Below, piece by piece: positions 44,136 through 53,271 of a stretch of DNA of 64,000 nt. Source of the stretch: UBA5109 sp965662565. Lineage in GTDB: Bacteria; Pseudomonadota; Gammaproteobacteria; Pseudomonadales; Pseudohongiellaceae. The notes under the pieces were generated by a model. The model made no database searches. It saw nothing but the letters and a program-made list of their open reading frames with translations, and was not told where the DNA came from. The stretch covers positions 27,647 through 91,646 of the forward strand of contig CBFIHS010000002.1 of NCBI GenBank assembly GCA_965662565.1, given 5' to 3'. Both the position numbers and the translations under genes were made by a program. Positions within the stretch are counted from its first letter, which is position 1; the number at the start of each line of letters is the position of its first letter.

Positions 44136-44158
44136 TTATCGAAATGTGGGTTCGATAA
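44136..44158. repeat. 8-bp inverted repeat between tetR and pyrB
   Basis: TTATCGAA (44136-44143) and TTCGATAA (44151-44158) are perfect inverted arms around ATGTGGG. No T-run follows on either strand. It sits 52 nt past the TetR-family gene and about 165 nt before pyrB, and could be an operator. Confidence 0.5.
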
Positions 44159-44210
44159 GCCAGAATGGTTTAGATGGGAATTATTAGCGATAAACGGGTA
44201 AGAATCGGTA

Positions 44211-44795
44211 TTATTTTATTAAGCCAGCTAAGTAGTTTTTTAAGATATGCTTCGCGAGACTATCGGGTGACCCTGCTCCACTTAAGCTTAGTTCTCCAGA
44301 GAGTGATAGAAGGCAGACTCCATGCATGCAAACCCACATGGTTTTAGCTGCTTTCATGGATTGTTTCTTTTTAAGTCCATAATCTTGGAATGCTTCAGAA
44401 AAATCTATAAAAAATCTATTTAGCTTCTCTTGGTACCAATCTGGCGCTGAAACCCTGGTTTCTAGATCAGTACTCCATAAGAAGGAAAAAAGCTTAGGGT
44501 GATCTTGGGAAATTTGAATATAACTAGTTACAAAGTGGTTCAGTTTATTTTTCTTCCTTGCTAGATTCTTAAATGTGATTTCTCCAAAAAGATCTATGAT
44601 TTTATCGCAAACGGAAAAACGAAGGTGGTTCATATTATCAAACAGGTAATAAATCGTTCCTACGGTATAGCCCATCTCCTTGGCAACATCTCTGGCTTTA
44701 AAACCATCAGAGCCATGCTTGCTTACAAGCTCAAAGGCTTTTTCTATAGCCAGTTCTTTGAGTTCTTCCGGACTGTGATCAGATCTACGAGCCAT
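44211..44795 (-). CDS. TetR family transcriptional regulator
   Basis: From the ATG at 44795 the protein has 194 residues and begins MARRSDHSPEELKELAIEKA, the usual start of this family; the frame is open to 44891, but the added 32 residues look non-coding. The N-terminal HTH contains AFELVSKHGSDGFKARDVAKEMGYTVGTIYYLFDNM. The C-terminal ligand domain has WVCMHGVCLLSLSGEL, the TetR_C-type (WHG-like) end. The ligand and targets are unknown. It is divergent from sbcB, with 208 nt between. Confidence 0.88.
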   Translation of the reverse strand: MARRSDHSPEELKELAIEKAFELVSKHGSDGFKARDVAKEMGYTVGTIYYLFDNMNHLRFSVCDKIIDLFGEITFKNLARKKNKLNHFVTSYIQISQDHPKLFSFLWSTDLETRVSAPDWYQEKLNRFFIDFSEAFQDYGLKKKQSMKAAKTMWVCMHGVCLLSLSGELSLSGAGSPDSLAKHILKNYLAGLIK

Positions 44796-45003
44796 AATTG
44801 ATTCCAAGCAACCTAAAAGAAATTTTTGAGCTTTCTTTATCCTAGGTTGGATTCCATGGAGATTTATTCCATACAAACTAATTTCCTGCAAGTGTACTGT
44901 ATGTTCTTTAGTTTTTGCTATAGGGCTGTTATTTCCGGATGTAACAAAGTGTTAACCGGGTCACGGCCATGATATCTTGGTAGGCAGAGTTAAGGAGGAT
45001 GTA

Positions 45004-46455
45004 GTGAGTAGCGGTAAAACTATCTATTGGCATGATTATGAAACTTTTGGAAGTGACCCAAAACGAGATAGACCTTGCCAGTTTGCAGGTATACGTACCG
45101 ATGAAGACTTAAATATAGTTGATGACCCTTTGGTTATTTACTGTTCTCCTGCGCAAGATTTTTTGCCAGACCCGGAGGCTTGTCTTGTTACTGGTATCAC
45201 TCCCCAAGAAGCTCTCGATAAAGGCTGCATTGAAGCTGAATTTGCCGGCAAAATCCTTGCTGAGTTTTCTCAAGCTATGACCTGCGTTGCAGGCTATAAC
45301 AGCTTGCGTTTTGATGATGAAGTCACTCGTCACCTCTTATACCGTTGTTTTTATGACCCTTATGAGCGAGAGTGGAAAAATGGTAATTCTCGATGGGATA
45401 TTATTGATTTAGTTAGAATGAGCTATGCTCTCAGGCCAGAAGGAATACAATGGCCTTTGAAAGAAGATGGATCCCCTAGCTTTCGACTCGAGGATCTGAC
45501 TAAGGCTAATAATATTGAGCATGAAGGTGCACATGATGCTTTGTCAGATGTTTACGCTACAATCAATTTGGCTAAACTCTTCAAAACTAAGCAAGCAAAA
45601 CTGTACGATTATTATTACTCAAAACGCGGAAAAAAATCCTTGCTGCCCATGCTTAAGGTTATTGATCCTAAACCACTAATACATATTTCTTCCATGTATC
45701 CAGCTGCTAAAGGGTGTATGGCGATAGTCCTGCCGCTTATACAAGACCCAAGTAACAGTAATGGCATTATTGTTTATGATCTCAGTAAGGACCCTTCCAG
45801 CTGGATAGAGCTAGATTCAGAAACTATCAAAGCAAGAGTGTTTACAGCTAAAGCTGATTTACCGGAAGGGATCGAGAGAATAGCCCTAAAGACAATACAT
45901 GTAAATAAATGTCCTGCTCTGGCACCGCTCTCAGTACTTACCGATGAGTTGATTAAAAAATTTGAAATAAATCTTGCTTACTGTGAAAAAAATCGTGACC
46001 GTATTCGAAGTCAAACTGGCTTAATAGCAAAACTTAATTCTGTTTTTAAACCAGACTTTGAAAAGGTTCAAGACCCTGACTTGATGTTATACAGTGGAGG
46101 CTTTTTTGATCAGCATGACCGCCACCAAATGGCAAGAATTAGAGGCATGGAACCCGAAGCATTAAGTCAAGAGCATTTTGATTTTCACGATCCCAGATTG
46201 TCTGAAATGTTATTTAGATATAGGGGCAGAAATTATCCTGACACCTTAAGTCATACTGAAGAATTACGTTGGAAGTCTTACTGCCAGGAAGTTTTTTTGA
46301 GAATGGATGTAGATGGTGTTACTAAGCTTGATAAAGTGGATTATTCTATTAAACAAAAATTACAAACTGCTAGCGTAGAGCAAACAGTTTTGTTGGAAAA
46401 AATACGTAACTATATTAGTGACCTATATAAGAATTTGGGGATAACTATTGCTTAA
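45004..46455 (+). CDS. sbcB: Exodeoxyribonuclease I
   Basis: The protein starts best at GTG 45004, because AAGGAGG lies at 44992-44998; an upstream TTG (44977) keeps the frame open but has no RBS. From there it has 483 residues. The DEDD exonuclease motifs are visible: IYWHDYETFG (Exo I), GYNSLRFDDEVTRHLLYR (Exo II) and HDALSDVYATINLAKL (Exo III). The SH3-like and helical C-terminal regions are complete. It degrades single-stranded DNA 3' to 5' in repair and recombination. Its stop overlaps the TTG start of the Nramp gene by eight bases. Confidence 0.93.
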   Translation: MSSGKTIYWHDYETFGSDPKRDRPCQFAGIRTDEDLNIVDDPLVIYCSPAQDFLPDPEACLVTGITPQEALDKGCIEAEFAGKILAEFSQAMTCVAGYNSLRFDDEVTRHLLYRCFYDPYEREWKNGNSRWDIIDLVRMSYALRPEGIQWPLKEDGSPSFRLEDLTKANNIEHEGAHDALSDVYATINLAKLFKTKQAKLYDYYYSKRGKKSLLPMLKVIDPKPLIHISSMYPAAKGCMAIVLPLIQDPSNSNGIIVYDLSKDPSSWIELDSETIKARVFTAKADLPEGIERIALKTIHVNKCPALAPLSVLTDELIKKFEINLAYCEKNRDRIRSQTGLIAKLNSVFKPDFEKVQDPDLMLYSGGFFDQHDRHQMARIRGMEPEALSQEHFDFHDPRLSEMLFRYRGRNYPDTLSHTEELRWKSYCQEVFLRMDVDGVTKLDKVDYSIKQKLQTASVEQTVLLEKIRNYISDLYKNLGITIA

Positions 46456-47683
46456 TTTAAAAGAAATTTATCATAAGACAGGGCCTGGTCTGATTGTTGC
46501 CGCTACTGGTTTGGGAGGCGGTGATATTGTTGCTTCAGCTGCGGCTGGAGCTAACTACGGAGTTGCCTTGCTGTGGGCGGTCATAGTAGGCAGTGCTTTC
46601 AAGTTTGTGCTTAATGAAGGTATTGGGCGCTGGCAGTTAGTTACCGGTAGAACTTTGTTAGAAGGCTGGTTGGATGAATTACCAAGGATTCTGACTTGGT
46701 ATTTTACTGCTTACTTGTTGTTTTGGACTGTAATGGTAGCTGCCGCGATGATGTCTGCTGCAGGTCTTGTAGCGTATTCAATATTTCCTGTTCTTTCTGT
46801 GGAAGTATGGAGTGTCATTCAGGCAATTATTGCCCTTATTCTAGTTTGGAAGGGTGGGTATTTTTTGCTGGAAAATATCATGAAGTTCTTTATCGGCATA
46901 ATGTTCGTATGCGTATTGTTATGTGCAGTAATGGTTATGCCTCCAATTAAGGAGATACTCGCGGGCATCTTCACCCCATCATTACCAGGCGGGAGTATGG
47001 TGTTTGTTTTCGGAGTAATTGGTGGTGTCGGAGGCAGTGTGACTTTGTTGGGTTATTCTTATTGGATGCGTGAAGCCGGTTTAACCAGCACTGAGGATTT
47101 AGGAAGTATGAGGACAGATGTTGCGATAGCCTACATTCTCACTGGACTTTTTGGTTGTGCGATCATGATTATTGCGGCAGGCATTGATATTGATGCCATG
47201 TCCGGCACAGGGATGGCGCTTGTCGTAGCAGAGCAGTTAGTACCTGCCATTGGTGAGCCCGGGAAATGGATATTTCTTATCGGTTTCTGGGGGGCGGCTT
47301 TAAGCTCTATGATTGGAGTATGGCATGGAGTACCTTATTTATTTGCTAATTTCTTCTATCATTTAAGAGATAAAAAATCGCTTTTAGATACTCCTGAGAG
47401 CATCACAAAAACTCAGGCCTATAGGGGCTATTTATTATATTTGTGTTTCGTTCCAATGTTGCTATTGCTATTTGGTCGGCCATTTTGGGTTATTATTATG
47501 TATGCAGTAACAGGTGCCTTTTTTATGCCGATGTTGGCGGCACTCTTGTTATTTATGAACGGTGCAAAACGCTGGTTAGGTTTATATGTAAATGGTTGGT
47601 TTACAAAAGCTTTATTAGTAATGGCGATGATACTGTTTAGCTATTTATTAGTTATAGAAGTTCAGGTACGTTTTTTCAGTTAA
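46448..47683 (+). CDS. Atypical Nramp family membrane transporter
   Basis: A 411-residue protein with about eleven hydrophobic helices and the overall Nramp layout (start TGPGLIVAATGLGGGDIVAS). Canonical Nramp metal transporters have DPGN in helix 1 and MPH in helix 6. Here helix 1 reads GLGGGDIVA, and the helix 6 region reads LLGYSYWMREAG, so both metal-binding motifs are missing. It belongs to the divergent Nramp-related branch whose substrates are poorly known; Mn2+ transport should not be assumed. It starts with TTG at 46448, overlapping the sbcB stop, which suggests translational coupling with an unrelated DNA-repair gene. Confidence 0.82.
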   Translation: MLNLKEIYHKTGPGLIVAATGLGGGDIVASAAAGANYGVALLWAVIVGSAFKFVLNEGIGRWQLVTGRTLLEGWLDELPRILTWYFTAYLLFWTVMVAAAMMSAAGLVAYSIFPVLSVEVWSVIQAIIALILVWKGGYFLLENIMKFFIGIMFVCVLLCAVMVMPPIKEILAGIFTPSLPGGSMVFVFGVIGGVGGSVTLLGYSYWMREAGLTSTEDLGSMRTDVAIAYILTGLFGCAIMIIAAGIDIDAMSGTGMALVVAEQLVPAIGEPGKWIFLIGFWGAALSSMIGVWHGVPYLFANFFYHLRDKKSLLDTPESITKTQAYRGYLLYLCFVPMLLLLFGRPFWVIIMYAVTGAFFMPMLAALLLFMNGAKRWLGLYVNGWFTKALLVMAMILFSYLLVIEVQVRFFS

Positions 47684-47835
47684 AGAGTTCATTTTAAGAA
47701 AACTATTACTTATTGATTCAGTTTCGAACAATTGTTTTTAGGTTCAGTCTGAAGCCATCAATTTAGCTTAAGTTTTCCATTTCATTGCTGAGTGCTTTAG
47801 AATGCGCATGAATTTCCAATTGGTATGTACATTAG

Positions 47836-48990
47836 ATGCAAGACTTTGAAGACATCAGGCCCTACCATGATGATGAGGTTAGGCCGGTTCTTAACTCCTT
47901 ATTAACAGACCCTGAATTTAGCACTGCAATTGCTAAGTTTCGTTATCCTAAGCTTGCAAGCTTCTTCCCTGGTTTAATTCGAAAGCTAGTACAACGGAGT
48001 CTTAAGAAAGAGACCGCAAATGTGGGCAATATTCACGATGTCCAAATCATTATTGAGAAGTACCTTGATAAGTTAATCGAAGAAACCACAACAGGTCTTA
48101 CTCATGATGGTTTACAGAACCTAGATCCAAAACAGTCATATTTATTTATTAGTAATCACCGGGACATCACAATGGACCCGGCATTAGTCAATTACATGCT
48201 TTATCACCAGGGGTTTTCTACACTTCAGATTGCTATTGGGGATAACCTTCTCAAACGGCCGTTCTTATCCGATCTAATGCGTTTAAACAAAAGTTTTCTT
48301 GTTAAACGAGGTGTTCAAGGCCGTGAAAAACTTAAGGCCAGTAAGCAGCTTTCCGCCTACATTCACTATTCTTTAGAAGAAGGTGAAAATGTGTGGATTG
48401 CACAAAGAGAAGGCCGTGCAAAAAATGGTCTTGATCGAACCGAATCAGCAATTATCAAAATGTTGCACTTAGCTGAACGAGATAAAGGTGAGAATAAGAG
48501 AGGTTTGGCAGAAACACTAAATTCTCTAAACATAGTCCCGGTGTCTATTTCTTATGGGCTTGATCCTTGCGATCGTTATAAGGCTGAAGAACTCTCAGCT
48601 ATTGATGCTACTGGGAAATTTGAAAAAAATGAAAACTCCGATATACAAAGTATACTGTCAGGAATGGTAGGTGACAAAGGAGACATACACGTTGCCTTTG
48701 GTAAACCTATACAGTTAAAAAGTGAAGTAACTGAGGAAGAAGTGAGCGCCATTATTGATGCTGAAGTGATAAAAAACTACAGACTCCACCTTAGTAATTA
48801 TTTTGCATTTTTTGAGTTAAAACCAGGGCAACAAAAGTCGGTCGACCTAGCGGAAATATTTCAAGAAAGTGAAGAAAGTATTGAGCAGAAAAAACATCAA
48901 TTCAAAGCTAGATTGGACGCAATGCCGAGCAAACTCAGACCCTATGTTTTGGCTATGTATGCTAACCCAGTTATTGCTAAAACCGCATAG
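47836..48990 (+). CDS. PlsC-like 1-acylglycerol-3-phosphate acyltransferase family protein
   Basis: A 384-residue protein with the acyltransferase motifs FISNHRDITMDPALV (NHxxxxD form, block I), FLVKRGVQGREKL (block II region), WIAQREGRAKNG (block III) and VPVSISYG (block IV). It lacks strong transmembrane helices and is longer than PlsC, with extra N- and C-terminal parts, so it is a PlsC relative of unsettled acceptor specificity. It probably acts at the inner membrane on phospholipid or related acyl transfer. It ends 27 nt before dinG, so the two may be co-transcribed. Confidence 0.85.
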   Translation: MQDFEDIRPYHDDEVRPVLNSLLTDPEFSTAIAKFRYPKLASFFPGLIRKLVQRSLKKETANVGNIHDVQIIIEKYLDKLIEETTTGLTHDGLQNLDPKQSYLFISNHRDITMDPALVNYMLYHQGFSTLQIAIGDNLLKRPFLSDLMRLNKSFLVKRGVQGREKLKASKQLSAYIHYSLEEGENVWIAQREGRAKNGLDRTESAIIKMLHLAERDKGENKRGLAETLNSLNIVPVSISYGLDPCDRYKAEELSAIDATGKFEKNENSDIQSILSGMVGDKGDIHVAFGKPIQLKSEVTEEEVSAIIDAEVIKNYRLHLSNYFAFFELKPGQQKSVDLAEIFQESEESIEQKKHQFKARLDAMPSKLRPYVLAMYANPVIAKTA

Positions 48991-49017
48991 CTTGCTTTTA
49001 GTCTGAATGGTGACCTA

Positions 49018-51144
49018 ATGCTTTCAGACCAAGTAAAACAGGATATTCAATCCTATTATTCTCAATTCCTCCAGAACCGCCAACTTAAACCTCGTTTTGG
49101 GCAAAAGTTGATGATTGCAGAAATTGCAAAGGCTTTTTCTGAAGTTGAACAAGATGAGGAGGGCAAAAGAGTTTCTGACCATGCTCCAATTTGTGTGGTT
49201 GAAGCGGGGACAGGAACAGGAAAAACAATTGCTTACCTTGTTGCGACTTTGCCGATCGCCAAAGCGCTTGGTAAACAAGTTGTAATCGCTACTGCTACAG
49301 TCGCTCTCCAAGAACAGATCATGTTTAAGGATATCCCAGAATTACAGTCCAATACTGATATGGATTTTTCATTTTTGTTAGCAAAAGGGAGAGGGCGTTA
49401 TTTGTGTCTTTCTAAGCTTGATAATGTGCTGAGAAATAATAGCAGCCAAGATGCCTTGCAAGATTTATATGGTTTAGATATTGAAGAAGATGCTGGCCAG
49501 TTAGATCAAAAGCTCTACACACGAATGTCAGAATCTTTAATAGCGAAAACTTGGGAAGGGGATAGAGATGATTGGCCTGAAAGTTTAGATAACCAACAAT
49601 GGCGAGCAGTCTCTGTTGAAAATGGTCAATGTTCAGGCAGTAGATGCTCAAATTTTAATAAGTGCTACTTTTTTCGCAGTCGTCAGATGCTACAGAAGTC
49701 CGATTGTATTATAGCTAACCAGGATTTGGTTTTAGCAGATTTGAGCCTTGGTGGAGGTGCTATCTTGCCACATCCATCAGAGAGTATTTATATATTCGAT
49801 GAAGCACATCATCTCTCGATTAAAGGCGTATCTCACTTTTCACATTATATCCAATTACGTTCATCTTTAAGTTGGTTAGATCAAAGTAAAAAACTTTTTT
49901 CACGACTTCAAACACAATCAAACTCAGATTTTAAGAGCGCGTTTGAAAAAGCTGATGCTGCAGCTCTAGAAGCCAGGCAGCAAATGAACCAAGCGTATCT
50001 TTTATTTGAACAGTTCTCAGACCTTGATAAACAACCAGGCTTAAAACAAACACAATACACTTTTGATAGAGGAGTAGTTGACGCCAGTATCAGAGAGCAA
50101 TGTGGAATACTTTATCTTTGCTTCTCGCAACTAGATCAAGAGCTTAGCAAGATTCTTGAACGCGTGAGAAAGTGTATGGAGAATGAAGGGGGAGAAATCG
50201 AGTCGCAACTAGCAGAAGCCTGGTATCCTCTTCTTGGATCCATGCTGGTCCGCTGCGAAGCTTGTCTTCTGTTATGGTTTCATTTTGCTAATGTTGATAA
50301 AGCGGGCGCAATTCCTCAAGCTAGATGGCTGACATTTAGCAATGTCCAAGATGAGCTAGAAATTACACTTTCTTGTAGCCCGATTCTCGCAGCGCAGGAA
50401 TTGTCTGATAAGTTATGGAATGAATGTTTTGGTGCGATTTTAACTTCTGCAACTCTTAGTGCACTGAACAGTTTTGATTTCCTTAGAATGCGAAGTGGCA
50501 TTCATGCCGATAGTAATTTTTGTCGAATAGGCAGTCCATTTGATTTTGCCGAAGCTGGAACTCTTCGTATCCCCAAAAATGGATTTGATGCAGGCGATAG
50601 TGGTGCGCACACAGAGGCTATCATAAGTACTTTGCCCGAACTTTTAGAAGAAGATTCTGGAGCATTGGTGCTGTTCAGCTCAAGAAAACAAATGCAAGAT
50701 GTTCAAAGTGCTCTCCCAGAAGACTTCAAGCAAAAAATCCTTTCCCAAGATGATTACCCAAAACAGCAATTGATTCTTATTCATAAGAAGAATATAGATG
50801 CTGGCGCTAAAAGTATTATTTTTGGTCTGGCCAGTATGGCTGAAGGCATAGATTTGCCGGGCTCATATTGTTCCCATGTTGTGATTGCTAAGTTGCCCTT
50901 CTCGGTACCAGATGATCCTGTAGATGTAACGCTTGGCCAGTGGATAAAAGATCAGGGGAAAAATCCATTCAGTGAAATAACGGTTCCAGAAACGGCGGTA
51001 AAATTGATACAGGCCAGTGGGCGTTTACTTAGGAATGAAAGCGATAAAGGTAAAATCACTATCTTGGATGAGCGTTTAACGAGCCGAAGGTATGGAGCAG
51101 ATTTATTGGATTCGATGCCTCCATATAAACGAGAATTATTCTAA
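49018..51144 (+). CDS. dinG: ATP-dependent DNA helicase DinG
   Basis: The 708-residue XPD-like superfamily 2 helicase has Walker A VEAGTGTGKTIAYLV, an iron-sulfur region with Cys in RYLCLSKL, GQCSGSRCSNFNKCYFF, a DEAH box YIFDEAHHL, TSATLSALNSF (motif III) and C-terminal motifs LFSSRKQMQ, GLASMAEGIDLPG and IQASGRLLRNE. It unwinds 5'-3', including R-loops and D-loops. No LexA box is apparent upstream. Its stop overlaps the end of the converging cysC gene by four bases. Confidence 0.93.
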   Translation: MLSDQVKQDIQSYYSQFLQNRQLKPRFGQKLMIAEIAKAFSEVEQDEEGKRVSDHAPICVVEAGTGTGKTIAYLVATLPIAKALGKQVVIATATVALQEQIMFKDIPELQSNTDMDFSFLLAKGRGRYLCLSKLDNVLRNNSSQDALQDLYGLDIEEDAGQLDQKLYTRMSESLIAKTWEGDRDDWPESLDNQQWRAVSVENGQCSGSRCSNFNKCYFFRSRQMLQKSDCIIANQDLVLADLSLGGGAILPHPSESIYIFDEAHHLSIKGVSHFSHYIQLRSSLSWLDQSKKLFSRLQTQSNSDFKSAFEKADAAALEARQQMNQAYLLFEQFSDLDKQPGLKQTQYTFDRGVVDASIREQCGILYLCFSQLDQELSKILERVRKCMENEGGEIESQLAEAWYPLLGSMLVRCEACLLLWFHFANVDKAGAIPQARWLTFSNVQDELEITLSCSPILAAQELSDKLWNECFGAILTSATLSALNSFDFLRMRSGIHADSNFCRIGSPFDFAEAGTLRIPKNGFDAGDSGAHTEAIISTLPELLEEDSGALVLFSSRKQMQDVQSALPEDFKQKILSQDDYPKQQLILIHKKNIDAGAKSIIFGLASMAEGIDLPGSYCSHVVIAKLPFSVPDDPVDVTLGQWIKDQGKNPFSEITVPETAVKLIQASGRLLRNESDKGKITILDERLTSRRYGADLLDSMPPYKRELF

Positions 51145-51764
51145 ATTTGGATAATTTTTTCCTTTTTTAAATATTCAATAATTGCTAGGGCACTTTGTTC
51201 TGGTGAATTTGAAGATGGAATTACTATTTCGGCACTCTCTGGAATTTCATAAGGCGAGCTAATGCCGGTAAAGTTCTTGATTTCTCCTCTTCGGGCTTTT
51301 TCATAAAGCTTTTTCGGATCGCGTTGTTCGCAAATTTCCAAAGAGGTGTCGACAAAAATTTCAATAAAATTTAAGTTGGCGTCCTTATGGATTTTTCGAA
51401 CTAATTGACGATCGTCTTTGAAAGGTGAAATAAAGCTGGAAAGTACTATCATTCCTGCATCAGCAAACAACTTGGAAACTTCTCCGACGCGTCGAATATT
51501 TTCTTCTCGGTCTTGGTCAGTAAAACCAAGGTTGTTATTAAGGCCATGACGAATATTGTCGCCATCAAGAACATAAGACTTGAGCTGCTGTTTTATTAGT
51601 AAGTGCTCCAAAGTGAAAGCTAAGGTGCTTTTGCCTGATCCACTGAGTCCAGTGAACCATAGTGTTGCACCTTCTTGACCGAATACTTCCGTTCGAAAAT
51701 CTCGACTAACTCTGCCTTCATGCCAGACTATATTCTTACTTTTGGGTACTGAACTTTTAGCCAC
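51141..51764 (-). CDS. cysC: Adenylylsulfate (APS) kinase
   Basis: The 207-residue kinase has the P-loop FTGLSGSGKSTLAFTLEH, then YVLDGDNIRHGLNNNLGFTDQDREENIRRVGEV and SFISPFKDDRQLVRK, which are CysC signatures. It phosphorylates APS to PAPS in sulfate assimilation or sulfation. cysD/cysN are not adjacent, so it is not in the usual cysDNC operon. It converges on dinG with a four-base overlap. Confidence 0.95.
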   Translation of the reverse strand: MAKSSVPKSKNIVWHEGRVSRDFRTEVFGQEGATLWFTGLSGSGKSTLAFTLEHLLIKQQLKSYVLDGDNIRHGLNNNLGFTDQDREENIRRVGEVSKLFADAGMIVLSSFISPFKDDRQLVRKIHKDANLNFIEIFVDTSLEICEQRDPKKLYEKARRGEIKNFTGISSPYEIPESAEIVIPSSNSPEQSALAIIEYLKKEKIIQI

Positions 51765-51902
51765 ATTGACTTACCTTTGTTGCCCTTTAATTATCTAATT
51801 CTGGCCCTTTATCGCCAATTATCTTTAGTGTATCAATTGTTTTTGTCAAAAAAATTACAGTCATGTTTTTTCGAAGGTGAGATACTAATGTTAACGATGG
51901 AC

Positions 51903-52766
51903 CTATGGGATAACGCGAACATCAATAATTCTAATGTCTTCAATAGGTTTGTTTTGAGTATCTACAGGACTGTTTCCTATTGCATCCAAAACTTCCAATC
52001 CTTGGCGTATTTTACCAAACACAGTATGTTTTCCCGTTAACCACTCGGTATCAATTAGATTAATGAAAAATTGTGAACCATTAGAGTTTGGTCCACTGTT
52101 CGCCATCGCGATTACGCCACGTACTGGAGTCCTAGAAATGAATCTTTCGCTGTATTCATAACCCTGATTTTCATAGACATCTTTTACGGTCATGCTACGA
52201 ATTTCTTGCTCAAGTGCTTCGATATTTTCTTCTAATTCTGCTTGAGAATTTATATTCAACTTCGGAAATAGAGGCGCCACAATCATTGACTCAAATTGTG
52301 TTTGTGAGCTGATACGTAAAAAAGGATGAGGGGCACCGTCATCATCTACAGCGAGCATTCTATCCAAGCCCAAACTTCTTGCATTTATTTCGTCTTTGAA
52401 AGTGTAACCTGGTGATCCGTTACCCAAACCTGTAATGCTTCCGCCTTGAATCATGAAATCTTTGATCACTCTATGAAAGATCAAACCATCATAAAATTCT
52501 CTAGTGACCATTTCTCCAGTTTCAGGTTCAAGAAAAGGTTTTTCTCCTGTGGCGAGGCCTATGAAATTTGCAACAGTTTCTGGTGCTTCCTTAGGAAATA
52601 ACTCTAAGATCATTGTGCCGAGGGTGGTCTCGATTTCAACAAGAGGGTTGTCTGCCTCTTCTCTTAAGCTGGTGATGTCTTGCTCTGGTAGAGGGTTTAC
52701 TTGCGCTGAAGCTAAGTGCCAAGCGAGTAAAAGAGAAAATATTGCGGATTTTAAAAAGAAATGCAT
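51903..52766 (-). CDS. Secreted cyclophilin-type peptidyl-prolyl isomerase
   Basis: A 287-residue protein with a signal peptide (FFLKSAIFSLLLAWHLASAQ). The cyclophilin fold shows VEIETTLGTMILELFPKEAPETVANFIG, FYDGLIFHRVIKDFMIQGGS with the catalytic Arg, and GVIAMANSGPNSNGSQFFINL. About 75 residues (~125-200), including a charged helix EELEENIEALEQEI-like stretch, are inserted between the GGSITGLGNGSPGYTFKDE loop and GVIAMAN. It speeds proline isomerisation of envelope proteins. The insertion makes it longer than PpiA and could mediate partner binding. Confidence 0.9.
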   Translation of the reverse strand: MHFFLKSAIFSLLLAWHLASAQVNPLPEQDITSLREEADNPLVEIETTLGTMILELFPKEAPETVANFIGLATGEKPFLEPETGEMVTREFYDGLIFHRVIKDFMIQGGSITGLGNGSPGYTFKDEINARSLGLDRMLAVDDDGAPHPFLRISSQTQFESMIVAPLFPKLNINSQAELEENIEALEQEIRSMTVKDVYENQGYEYSERFISRTPVRGVIAMANSGPNSNGSQFFINLIDTEWLTGKHTVFGKIRQGLEVLDAIGNSPVDTQNKPIEDIRIIDVRVIP

Positions 52767-52874
52767 GGGCTATTCCTACGTTTTTATTACAAGTGCGTAT
52801 TCCAAAGAGGTAAACATACGCTAGACGTAGGCCTGTATTCAAGAGCCGAGGCTTGATAAGTTTCCTTTGAATCA

Positions 52875-52930
52875 GAACACTATTATTTCAGTTATCAATT
52901 TAGTTGATAACTCAGTTTCTAATAGTGCTC
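52875..52930. other. Long two-part hairpin between cyclophilin and nrd operon
   Basis: CACTATTA (52878-52885) pairs with TAATAGTG (52920-52927), and inside it AGTTATCAA (52890-52898) pairs with TTGATAACT (52904-52912), separated by a small internal loop. The element lies downstream of the third nrd operon gene. There is no T-run on either side, so it may be a processing or mRNA-stability structure or a binding site. Confidence 0.55.
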
Positions 52931-52946
52931 TGTATATCAAGCAAAG

Positions 52947-53240
52947 TTAATGAACTATTTTAGTATCACTACCATCTTCAAGTTCTTGTTGAGTAATCTC
53001 AACGACAAAACTTTTTTGCTCTAACTTTTTACTGGCTTCAGCACGTTCTTTAGCTTCAGCTTTTTGGAGCTTTTCTTCGTCATGGAACAATTCAGCATTC
53101 AATGACATCTGTCTATTTAAGTGCTGTTTGAGCCTGTCGACGACATGTGTCATGACTTCCAATGTCTGACTTAATTGCTCTAATGTTATTAGCGTTTGTT
53201 CAGAGTTAAGTTCTACATCCGATTTTTCGCTCATAGTCAT
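52947..53240 (-). CDS. Small coiled-coil protein downstream of nrdB
   Basis: I do not recognise this 97-residue, soluble, highly charged protein. Residues ~15-75 are helical with heptad-like Leu/Val spacing (TLEQLSQTLEVMTHVVDRLKQ and KAEAKERAEASKKLEQ); the end FVVEITQQELEDGSDTKIVH may add a strand. It starts 31 nt after nrdB on the same strand and is almost certainly the third gene of the nrdAB operon. In E. coli that place is taken by the ferredoxin gene yfaE; this protein has no Cys and cannot replace it. Confidence 0.7.
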   Translation of the reverse strand: MTMSEKSDVELNSEQTLITLEQLSQTLEVMTHVVDRLKQHLNRQMSLNAELFHDEEKLQKAEAKERAEASKKLEQKSFVVEITQQELEDGSDTKIVH

Positions 53241-53271
53241 ACTCCTCTTGCTTAGGTGTTGCTAAGAAGAT

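Noticed and set aside
51777..52040. 87-codon plus-strand frame between cysC and the cyclophilin gene
   Set aside because: It overlaps the 3' end of the cyclophilin gene and shows no coding features.
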